Assembly (NCBI GenBank): GCA_030686995.1
Contig: CM060684.1
Location: forward strand, 13,997,897-14,061,896
Source of the DNA: Artemisia argyi
Taxonomy: Eukaryota; Streptophyta; Magnoliopsida; Asterales; Asteraceae
DNA length: 64,000 nucleotides
Direction of reading: 5' to 3'
Positions 22,515 to 32,898 of the stretch are shown here, piece after piece. The translations under genes were made by a program, and so were the position numbers. Each line of letters begins with the position of its first letter. Within the stretch, counting starts at the first letter, position 1. The notes beneath the pieces were generated by a model, which was not told where the DNA came from, did not search any database, and saw only the letters and a list, made by a program, of their open reading frames with translations.

Positions 22515-25494
22515 TGTCACACCCCCAAAATCGGGTCCAGCGGAAACATACGTGTAGCTGGGGTGTAACTCAATCGGTAACACAACACAAGTATAAAAAT
22601 GGTTTTCACTTTAATTATTTAGAATAAAATAGTTTAATCAAAATGTTGAATTTACATCGTTAAAAGTAGTGCGGAAGTAGGCCCTTAAAATGGTTTAAAA
22701 CAGTCCCCAAATGTATATCAGAGTCTTCTATGACCATGCCATGCCCTGCCAAAACCTCCTGTAGCGTGTCATAGGTTAAAACCTGAAAATACATGCTAAA
22801 GAGTGTCAACACGAGGTTGGTGAGTTCATAGAGTTGTTTAACAAATAAAGTTTATGCATATGTATGAAGGTTTCCCAGCAAAGGCATCGTAAATCCACTC
22901 AGTTACAAGTCCCGCCATAAGAGCCTTGTAACCTGTGTGTTTACAACCCACTGCTACAATATATAGTTTACACAAAGCACCAGATTATATTCACCCAAGG
23001 TCAAGAATAGACACAAGGGCGGGGGCCTCTCCCCAAATAGTACTACGACATCCAAGGTCAAGTATAGACACAAGGGTAGGGGGCATCTTCCCATGAGTAC
23101 TACCAATACCTCTCCGACAGTATAGAGTATTATGTATGCACGTAAATACGAATCTGGTATTTAAGTTAAGCAAGTATAGTGTAACAAGTATGTATAACGC
23201 AATCAAGTATAATGCCAATCAAGTATAACACAATCAAATATAAATGTTTCAAGTATCAAGAAAATATGTTTTGAGTATTTGTATAAGTAAGTAAGTAGTT
23301 GAGCATGTATCTTCCCCCAAAACAGTTGTAAAACAAGTAAAAGTAGGGGTTATGAACTCACCTGGAACAATTGATATGATAATCAAAAAGGAAAAACGCA
23401 CGAAAATCGAGGCACAAACGCTCTAACCGCAACCTAAATGATTCATATGTCTTAGGTTCGAAAACGAGGTCAAGCATGCAAGTCATACACTATACTATCA
23501 CTTGTACATGTCGTCGTAGTATTCGTCATCAAAAATGTATTTAATCAAAGTGATCTCGAGTTTAAGTCATCCACCATTTTAGAAAACGTAGCTTGTAAAT
23601 CTCACAACCAAATATTAGTCGTCTTGTAAATATATATTTTGAAAAATCTCTAACGTACCTAATAAGTATACGTAATGTTCTACCATTTTTTTATTTACGT
23701 CATTTTAGCCAGTTTACACTCTAAAATGTCCAAAAACTCATTTTAGTACTTTCCATCAGCTTTTATTATAACACAAAAGCTGTCAAAATTTACATGTTTC
23801 GTCACAACTTTCCTAGTCCATAACTTTTGCGTCGTAGCTCCGTTTTTCAAGTTCTTTATATTCCCGCGAAGGTATTCAAGTATACTTTAGGTTTTTCAAG
23901 GTCTCGGCTAGTCTAGATGTCATTTAACCTCAGTTTTTCTTAACTCAAAAATCTGGACAGAAACATTTTTCAGAAATTGTAGTTTTCGTCGTAAATTTTG
24001 AAAATAGCATAACTTTTTTGTTATAAGGCCGTTTCAACCCATTCAAGCGGCTATGTTTTCATTATTAAGTCTATTTTCTATATTTCATGTCCAATATGGC
24101 CAACCAAGTACTGATTTTCCACAGGGGGTCGAAAAGGGACAGATTCATCATAATAATGTCAAGTTATTCTTCCTAGTATTTTCTTGGCTACAATATTTTA
24201 CCAACAACTCCAATTCTTGTCCTAGGTCATCCCTCAACTAGAAAAATAGTGATCTAAACATAAACTTAACAATGTTCAAAGTCCATGTACAAGATCATCC
24301 AAGTATTTAAAACTTCAAATCTACTAACATATATGTATATATAAAGTTTTCATCATCTTCTTGTAAAGATTTTTACTAGTAATTTTCTTGTGATCAAAAC
24401 TTGTTCAAAACATATTTTCTTGTTAAGAGATCAAGGTGGATGTAAAGTTTTATCAACATGTACCAAGTGATACTAAGTATATATACTAGACAAGCACTAA
24501 AATCATGAAAATCATGAAGTATTAGTAGTGTAAAAGAAAAGATTACTTACAAAGGTGATTAGTGAGATGAGGGTTGAAAAACACTAATGTAACCCCAAGA
24601 TTAGTACTCCAAACCCTTGTTAATCTACCCTAAGTACTCTAGATAGTAACCAACAAACCCTTTTTCTTCCTTGCTCCTTGTGGATGTCGAATTGTGTGTA
24701 AGAGTGGGAGGTGAGTGTGTTTTCTTTTTAACCAAAATGAAGAACTAGTTTTTAGGTATACACATATATATAGCAATGTGGTCAAAGTGGTCAAAAATAT
24801 CACAAGGACTTGGTCCTTGTGATGGCCGGTTTTCATGGGAAAGGAGGGGGGCAAAAAGTTGCCTTAGCCACCCTCATTAATTGCATGTCTCTAATGATAA
24901 TAAGGTTGAAATTTGATTAGATTTTGTAGTGCTAGTTTTATACATTGTAGGGGGGGGGGGGCGGCTCATATGTCTAGGATAGGAAGAAAATGGTTTTTAT
25001 TTGTATAAAATGTATATATTGAATGTATTGGGTAGTAAAAATATGTATTGGGTATTAGTTTGGTAGTTAACGGAAGTTATACGTAATTAAACGTAAGATA
25101 TAAAGAATTTATCTTGGACATCGAAAAATATTTTTAGGACTTTTGTAATAGTTTTGGAAGTATAAAAATACCCTAAAAATAATTGTTGAGAAAGTCGGGT
25201 ATGTCGAGTGTTACATTCTTGAATAAAAATTGACGTTATGTAGGATTTAAAAACCGTAAGTATTTAAAGAGTAGAAATTTGTTTTATAGTATAAAATTGT
25301 GAACTGGAGAAGGAGCAAGGTACCGGAGCGTTGTGGACTAAAATTAGCCTAAGTCCTAGAGTTCTTAGAATTTATTCAAAAATTCGCGTTGATTCAAGTA
25401 AAAGAGTTCATGTAAATTGTTTTAAATGAAACGTCAAGAATTTAAATTCGAGTTTAGAAAATAGTATTGACATGGGAAATAGCGGGTTGTGACA
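22515..25494 (-). repeat. Complete 3' LTR of the complex (2980 bp)
   Basis: On the minus strand it starts TGTCACAACCCGC (25494) and ends GGGGGTGTGACA (22515). A TATA box (tatatatatg on the sense strand) is at about 24764-24773, roughly LTR position 720-730. A hairpin (atcacaaggac / gtccttgtgat) lies near 24808-24832. This full-length copy defines the LTR coordinates used for the other pieces. Short frames within it recur in each copy and are not genes. Confidence 0.9.
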
Positions 25495-26052
25495 GTCTCT
25501 ACCCCTTAAGGGAACTTCGTCCCGAAGTTTAGTTAACGTTGGTCTCCGAAGTGTTATAAAGGTGAAGATTCAATCCAGACAGAATTTTATTATAACCATT
25601 CTCAGTATTGCAAAATTCATTTCTGAGTCAGACATAGGTGGTCAGCCTATATCTCACTATCCCGGGTTGAATATAGATGACCAGTCTATATTCCACCGAG
25701 GTTCCACGAATTTTGAAATACTCAGCTCAGTTATACTAAGACTATGTCCTTCACGAATACAAAGAGGTCAAATGCTGAACTATGCAAGGAAAAACATAAC
25801 GCGGTGACATATATGATACGTGAACATGCTTAAATGAAAGACAATGATAGAAATCAATTAGAATAAATGAACATAATATACCAGATAATGAGACACAAAT
25901 CTCATCACCTAAGTCAGCAACAAACCACAAGTGAGGCATCATCTTGGCAGGCAGGCATGTGACGGTCATAGGGTTAAGTTTTTCGTAAAAGTAGCTATAG
26001 TCTAGGTTTTAAAAACACTTAGTTCGCTATAGCCAAAGCTCTGATACCAATC
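25495..26052 (-). other. Internal region of the complex, minus-oriented copy
   Basis: 558 bp. On the minus strand it runs from the primer-binding site (26049-26038, TGGTATCAGAGC then TTTGGCT) to a purine-rich tract (aaggggtagagac, 25508-25495) before the 3' LTR. No coding potential of any retroelement protein. The palindromic gggacgaagttccc-like stretch before the purine tract is typical of gypsy elements with this LTR type. Confidence 0.85.
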
Positions 26053-26812
26053 TGTCACACCCCCAAAATCGGGTCCAGCGGAAACATACGTGTAGCTGGG
26101 GTGTAACTCAATCGGTAACACAACACAAGTATAAAAATGGTTTTCACTTTAATTATTTAGAATAAAATAGTTTAATCAAAATGTTGAATTTACATCGTTA
26201 AAAGTAGTGCGGAAGTAGGCCCTTAAAATGGTTTAAAACAGTCCCCAAATGTATATCAGAGTCTTCTATGACCATGCCATGCCCTGCCAAAACCTCCTGT
26301 AGCGTGTCATAGGTTAAAACCTGAAAATACATGCTAAAGAGTGTCAACACGAGGTTGGTGAGTTCATAGAGTTGTTTAACAAATAAAGTTTATGCATATG
26401 TATGAAGGTTTCCCAGCAAAGGCATCGTAAATCCACTCAGTTACAAGTCCCGCCATAAGAGCCTTGTAACCTGTGTGTTTACAACCCACTGCTACAATAT
26501 ATAGTTTACACAAAGCACCAGATTATATTCACCCAAGGTCAAGAATAGACACAAGGGCGGGGGCCTCTCCCCAAATAGTACTACGACATCCAAGGTCAAG
26601 TATAGACACAAGGGTAGGGGGCATCTTCCCATGAGTACTACCAATACCTCTCCGACAGTATAGAGTATTATGTATGCACGTAAATACGAATCTGGTATTT
26701 AAGTTAAGCAAGTATAGTGTAACAAGTATGTATAACGCAATCAAGTATAATGCCAATCAAGTATAACACAATCAAATATAAATGTTTCAAGTATCAAGAA
26801 AATATGTTTTGA
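26053..26812 (-). repeat. 5' LTR remnant of the complex (LTR positions about 2221-2980)
   Basis: Identical to 22515-23274. It ends in the 18-bp segment caagaaaatatgttttga (26795-26812), where the sequence flips into inverted orientation. Confidence 0.88.
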
Positions 26813-28702
26813 ACAAGTTTTGATCACAAGAAAATTACTAGTAAAAATCTTTACAAGAAGATGATGAAAACTTTATATATACATATATGTTAGTAGATTT
26901 GAAGTTTTAAATACTTGGATGATCTTGTACATGGACTTTGAACATTGTTAAGTTTATGTTTAGATCACTATTTTTCTAGTTGAGGGATGACCTAGGACAA
27001 GAATTGGAGTTGTTGGTAAAATATTGTAGCCAAGAAAATACTAGGAAGAATAACTTGACATTATTATGATGAATCTGTCCCTTTTCGACCCCCTGTGGAA
27101 AATCAGTACTTGGTTGGCCATATTGGACATGAAATATAGAAAATAGACTTAATAATGAAAACATAGCCGCTTGAATGGGTTGAAACGGCCTTATAACAAA
27201 AAAGTTATGCTATTTTCAAAATTTACGACGAAAACTACAATTTCTGAAAAATGTTTCTGTCCAGATTTTTGAGTTAAGAAAAACTGAGGTTAAATGACAT
27301 CTAGACTAGCCGAGACCTTGAAAAACCTAAAGTATACTTGAATACCTTCGCGGGAATATAAAGAACTTGAAAAACGGAGCTACGACGCAAAAGTTATGGA
27401 CTAGGAAAGTTGTGACGAAACATGTAAATTTTGACAGCTTTTGTGTTATAATAAAAGCTGATGGAAAGTACTAAAATGAGTTTTTGGACATTTTAGAGTG
27501 TAAACTGGCTAAAATGACGTAAATAAAAAAATGGTAGAACATTACGTATACTTATTAGGTACGTTAGAGATTTTTCAAAATATATATTTACAAGACGACT
27601 AATATTTGGTTGTGAGATTTACAAGCTACGTTTTCTAAAATGGTGGATGACTTAAACTCGAGATCACTTTGATTAAATACATTTTTGATGACGAATACTA
27701 CGACGACATGTACAAGTGATAGTATAGTGTATGACTTGCATGCTTGACCTCGTTTTCGAACCTAAGACATATGAATCATTTAGGTTGCGGTTAGAGCGTT
27801 TGTGCCTCGATTTTCGTGCGTTTTTCCTTTTTGATTATCATATCAATTGTTCCAGGTGAGTTCATAACCCCTACTTTTACTTGTTTTACAACTGTTTTGG
27901 GGGAAGATACATGCTCAACTACTTACTTACTTATACAAATACTCAAAACATATTTTCTTGATACTTGAAACATTTATATTTGATTGTGTTATACTTGATT
28001 GGCATTATACTTGATTGCGTTATACATACTTGTTACACTATACTTGCTTAACTTAAATACCAGATTCGTATTTACGTGCATACATAATACTCTATACTGT
28101 CGGAGAGGTATTGGTAGTACTCATGGGAAGATGCCCCCTACCCTTGTGTCTATACTTGACCTTGGATGTCGTAGTACTATTTGGGGAGAGGCCCCCGCCC
28201 TTGTGTCTATTCTTGACCTTGGGTGAATATAATCTGGTGCTTTGTGTAAACTATATATTGTAGCAGTGGGTTGTAAACACACAGGTTACAAGGCTCTTAT
28301 GGCGGGACTTGTAACTGAGTGGATTTACGATGCCTTTGCTGGGAAACCTTCATACATATGCATAAACTTTATTTGTTAAACAACTCTATGAACTCACCAA
28401 CCTCGTGTTGACACTCTTTAGCATGTATTTTCAGGTTTTAACCTATGACACGCTACAGGAGGTTTTGGCAGGGCATGGCATGGTCATAGAAGACTCTGAT
28501 ATACATTTGGGGACTGTTTTAAACCATTTTAAGGGCCTACTTCCGCACTACTTTTAACGATGTAAATTCAACATTTTGATTAAACTATTTTATTCTAAAT
28601 AATTAAAGTGAAAACCATTTTTATACTTGTGTTGTGTTACCGATTGAGTTACACCCCAGCTACACGTATGTTTCCGCTGGACCCGATTTTGGGGGTGTGA
28701 CA
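26795..28702 (+). repeat. Inverted LTR piece (LTR positions about 1073-2980)
   Basis: Reverse complement of 22515-24422 with no length change. It shares the 18-bp junction segment with the preceding piece. It ends GGGGGTGTGACA at 28702, followed by a primer-binding site in plus orientation. Confidence 0.88.
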
Positions 28703-29259
28703 GATTGGTATCAGAGCCAGGTTATAGCGAACTAAGTGTTTTTAAAACCTAGACTATAGCTACTTTTACGAAAAACTTAACCCTATGACCGTCACATGCC
28801 TGCCTGCCAAGATGATGCCTCACTTGTGGTTTGTTGCTGACTTAGGTGATGAGATTTGTGTCTCATTATCTGGTATATTATGTTCATTTATTCTAATTGA
28901 TTTCTATCATTGTCTTTCATTTAAGCATGTTCACGTATCATATATGTCACCGCGTTATGTTTTTCCTTGCATAGTTCAGCATTTGACCTCTTTGTATTCG
29001 TGAAGGACATAGTCTTAGTATAACTGAGCTGAGTATTTCAAAATTCGTGGAACCTCGGTGGAATATAGACTGGTCATCTATATTCAACCCGGGATAGTGA
29101 GATATAGGCTGACCACCTATGTCTGACTCAGAAATGAATTTTGCAATACTGAGAATGGTTATAATAAAATTCTGTCTGGATTGAATCTTCACCTTTATAA
29201 CACTTCGGAGACCAACGTTAACTAAACTTCGGGACGAAGTTCCCTTAAGGGGTAGAGAC
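28703..29259 (+). other. Internal region of the complex, inverted copy
   Basis: 557 bp. It is the reverse complement of 25495-26052 except for the segment right after the first 12 primer-site bases, where CAGGTT replaces TTTGGCT. The purine tract aaggggtagagac ends at 29259. Confidence 0.85.
28706..28723 (+). other. Primer-binding site, 18-nt initiator tRNA-Met complement
   Basis: Reads TGGTATCAGAGCCAGGTT. This matches all 18 nt of the complement of the plant initiator tRNA-Met 3' end, as I recall that tRNA. The minus-oriented copy (26049 downward) matches only the first 12 nt. Confidence 0.8.
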
Positions 29260-29945
29260 TGTCACAACCCGCTATTTCCCATGTCAATACTATTTTCTAA
29301 ACTCGAATTTAAATTCTTGACGTTTCATTTAAAACAATTTACATGAACTCTTTTACTTGAATCAACGCGAATTTTTGAATAAATTCTAAGAACTCTAGGA
29401 CTTAGGCTAATTTTAGTCCACAACGCTCCGGTACCTTGCTCCTTCTCCAGTTCACAATTTTATACTATAAAACAAATTTCTACTCTTTAAATACTTACGG
29501 TTTTTAAATCCTACATAACGTCAATTTTTATTCAAGAATGTAACACTCGACATACCCGACTTTCTCAACAATTATTTTTAGGGTATTTTTATACTTCCAA
29601 AACTATTACAAAAGTCCTAAAAATATTTTTCGATGTCCAAGATAAATTCTTTATATCTTACGTTTAATTACGTATAACTTCCGTTAACTACCAAACTAAT
29701 ACCCAATACATATTTTTACTACCCAATACATTCAATATATACATTTTATACAAATAAAAACCATTTTCTTCCTATCCTAGACATATGAGCCGCCCCCCCC
29801 CCCCTACAATGTATAAAACTAGCACTACAAAATCTAATCAAATTTCAACCTTATTATCATTAGAGACATGCAATTAATGAGGGTGGCTAAGGCAACTTTT
29901 TGCCCCCCTCCTTTCCCATGAAAACCGGCCATCACAAGGACCAAG
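29260..29945 (+). repeat. Inverted LTR piece (LTR positions 1-686)
   Basis: Starts TGTCACAACCCGC in plus orientation and stops at ggaccaag (29945), just upstream of the LTR TATA box. The sequence then flips to the minus orientation through a shared caag. Confidence 0.87.
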
Positions 29946-31392
29946 CGGCTATGTTTTCATTATTAAGTCTATTTTCTATATTTCATGTCCAATATGGCCA
30001 ACCAAGTACTGATTTTCCACAGGGGGTCGAAAAGGGACAGATTCATCATAATAATGTCAAGTTATTCTTCCTAGTATTTTCTTGGCTACAATATTTTACC
30101 AACAACTCCAATTCTTGTCCTAGGTCATCCCTCAACTAGAAAAATAGTGATCTAAACATAAACTTAACAATGTTCAAAGTCCATGTACAAGATCATCCAA
30201 GTATTTAAAACTTCAAATCTACTAACATATATGTATATATAAAGTTTTCATCATCTTCTTGTAAAGATTTTTACTAGTAATTTTCTTGTGATCAAAACTT
30301 GTTCAAAACATATTTTCTTGTTAAGAGATCAAGGTGGATGTAAAGTTTTATCAACATGTACCAAGTGATACTAAGTATATATACTAGACAAGCACTAAAA
30401 TCATGAAAATCATGAAGTATTAGTAGTGTAAAAGAAAAGATTACTTACAAAGGTGATTAGTGAGATGAGGGTTGAAAAACACTAATGTAACCCCAAGATT
30501 AGTACTCCAAACCCTTGTTAATCTACCCTAAGTACTCTAGATAGTAACCAACAAACCCTTTTTCTTCCTTGCTCCTTGTGGATGTCGAATTGTGTGTAAG
30601 AGTGGGAGGTGAGTGTGTTTTCTTTTTAACCAAAATGAAGAACTAGTTTTTAGGTATACACATATATATAGCAATGTGGTCAAAGTGGTCAAAAATATCA
30701 CAAGGACTTGGTCCTTGTGATGGCCGGTTTTCATGGGAAAGGAGGGGGGCAAAAAGTTGCCTTAGCCACCCTCATTAATTGCATGTCTCTAATGATAATA
30801 AGGTTGAAATTTGATTAGATTTTGTAGTGCTAGTTTTATACATTGTAGGGGGGGGGGGGCGGCTCATATGTCTAGGATAGGAAGAAAATGGTTTTTATTT
30901 GTATAAAATGTATATATTGAATGTATTGGGTAGTAAAAATATGTATTGGGTATTAGTTTGGTAGTTAACGGAAGTTATACGTAATTAAACGTAAGATATA
31001 AAGAATTTATCTTGGACATCGAAAAATATTTTTAGGACTTTTGTAATAGTTTTGGAAGTATAAAAATACCCTAAAAATAATTGTTGAGAAAGTCGGGTAT
31101 GTCGAGTGTTACATTCTTGAATAAAAATTGACGTTATGTAGGATTTAAAAACCGTAAGTATTTAAAGAGTAGAAATTTGTTTTATAGTATAAAATTGTGA
31201 ACTGGAGAAGGAGCAAGGTACCGGAGCGTTGTGGACTAAAATTAGCCTAAGTCCTAGAGTTCTTAGAATTTATTCAAAAATTCGCGTTGATTCAAGTAAA
31301 AGAGTTCATGTAAATTGTTTTAAATGAAACGTCAAGAATTTAAATTCGAGTTTAGAAAATAGTATTGACATGGGAAATAGCGGGTTGTGACA
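29946..31392 (-). repeat. 5' end LTR piece of the complex (LTR positions 1-1447)
   Basis: Collinear and of equal length with 24048-25494. It ends at the outer terminus (minus-strand start TGTCACAACCC at 31392), next to the right TSD copy gcttc. Confidence 0.88.
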
Positions 31393-31639
31393 GCTTCAAA
31401 TCACTACCGTAGTCCTTGATATATTTTTTTTGCTTTTTTGCTTCTTATGGTTTACATATTGCACGCTGTTAGTCCTTATCGCTAACTGTCATTATTTTCT
31501 CCGTTAACTCCCAATCGTCAAGTGGCAACGTTAGTCCATTAACCAAACGATCATTTGCGACGTTAGTCCTTTATATTAACGACCGTTACTAATTAACTCA
31601 AATTTTGGTTTTCATAAAAAAAATCTTTTCTACGCGGTT

Positions 31640-32515
31640 TTTATCATTTTCGCCTGTTTTCGCCCGTTTTCATGCGTTTTCTTAGTTTTCGTCCATTTTT
31701 ATACGTTTTCGTCCGTTTTTATACGTATTTATCCGTTTTTATACGTTTTCGTCCGTTTTTATACGTTTTCGCTTGTTTTCACCCGTTTTCTTACGTTTCT
31801 ATATTTTTTCTTACGTTTTTGTCCGTTTATATACGTTTTCGTCTGTTTTATACAATTTTCTTGTTTTTTCATACGTTTTTATCCATTTTTTACCCGTTTA
31901 CATATGTTTTTGTACACTTTCTTTTGTAAGAAAACGTAATAAAATAAGCAAAAATGTTTAAAGCATAAGATGAAAATAGATAGAAATGTATAAAAACGAA
32001 CAAAAATGCTAGAAAATTATATAAAACAGACAAAAATGTATAAAAACGGATGAAAAGATATAAAAACGGGTGAAAGCATAAGAAAACAAGCGAAAATGTA
32101 TAAAAACATAAGAAAATGTATAAAAACATATGAAAACAGATAACAACATATAAAGACGAATAAAACACAAGAAAAATGTATAAAAACAGACGAAAACGTA
32201 TATAAACGGATGAAAACATATAAAACTAGATGAAAACGTATAAAAACAGATGAAAACGTAAGAAAAATGAACAACAGTGTAAAAATAGGAGGAAAACGTA
32301 TAAAAACAGATAAAACATATAAAAATGGATAAAACCATATGGAAATGTAAGAAAACGTATAAAAACGAATGAATGTATGAAAACGTAAGAAAAACAGACG
32401 AAAACGTATAAAGACGGACGAAAACGTATAAAGACGGACGAAACTTATAAGAACGGACGAAAACGCATGAAACTGGCGAAAATGTAAGAAAACGGGCGAA
32501 AACAATAAAACCAAA
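31640..32515. repeat. Tandem array in the foldback core, in two opposed halves
   Basis: Degenerate ~10/20-bp units. The left half is built on ttttcgtccg plus tttttatacg; the right half on cgtataaaaa plus cggacgaaaa. The halves meet near 31930-31960. Frames here give Phe/Tyr-rich translations by composition only. Confidence 0.75.
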
Positions 32516-32684
32516 ATTTGAGTTAATTAGAAAATGCCGTTTGTATAAAGGACTAACGTTGCAAATGATCGTTTGGCTAATGGACTAACATTGCCACTTG
32601 ACGATTGGGAGCTAACGGAGAAGATAACGACAGTTAGCGATAAGGACTGACAGCGTGCAATATATAAACCATAAAGAGCAAAAA

Positions 32685-32715
<31 letters not shown>

Positions 32716-32898
32716 GATCAGGGACTACAGTAGTGATTTGGAGCAAACCACATGAACGAATGGTGTAATTTACTCAAGGTGAAATGATAAAAGTAAAAGA
32801 TAGAAAATGTGAAAAGAGATTAAATAGAAAGGGTAAAATTTAGCAAGAGAGGCAAACTCACTCACCAATATCATCATCTCAGTTGAAAGTTGTTAACC

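Larger units (their letters stand above)
22515..31392 (-). mobile_element. Palindromic LTR-retrotransposon complex with one TSD
   Basis: An 8878-bp insertion bounded by gcttc on both sides (22510-22514 and 31393-31397). On the minus strand the order is: LTR positions 1-1447; an inverted block made of LTR 686 back to 1, internal region, LTR 2980 back to about 1073; then LTR about 2221-2980, internal region, and a full LTR 1-2980. No gag or pol is present; the internal region is only 557-558 bp. All copies look identical apart from the primer-site region, and even the 12-base G run is the same in three copies. It resembles chromovirus-type gypsy elements in its termini, primer site and purine tract, but the lineage is not certain. 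Confidence 0.85.
22479..32775. mobile_element. Mutator-like foldback element, split by an LTR complex
   Basis: The termini GAGTAAATTACACCATTCG and their inverse are bounded by a perfect 9-bp TSD. Without the inserted LTR complex (22515-31397) the element is about 1414 bp. Its arms (22479-22514 joined to 31398-31620, and 32510-32775) form a near-perfect inverted repeat of roughly 250-270 bp. Inside lies a tandem array whose left half reads as ttttcgtccgtttttatacg-like units and whose right half reads as their reverse complement (31640-32515). The whole element could fold into one long hairpin. No transposase is present, so it is nonautonomous. Long A/T runs near 31425 and 32683-32715 are part of the arms. 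Confidence 0.85.

Noticed and set aside
22991..29192. Small open frames found identically in several places (75, 72, 81 and 62 aa)
   Set aside because: They repeat because the LTR and interior of one retroelement are repeated; they match no retroelement protein.
31672..32514. Several overlapping Phe/Tyr-rich open frames on both strands
   Set aside because: They arise from the tandem ttttcgtccg/tttttatacg repeats of the foldback element; no start context, domain or codon signal.
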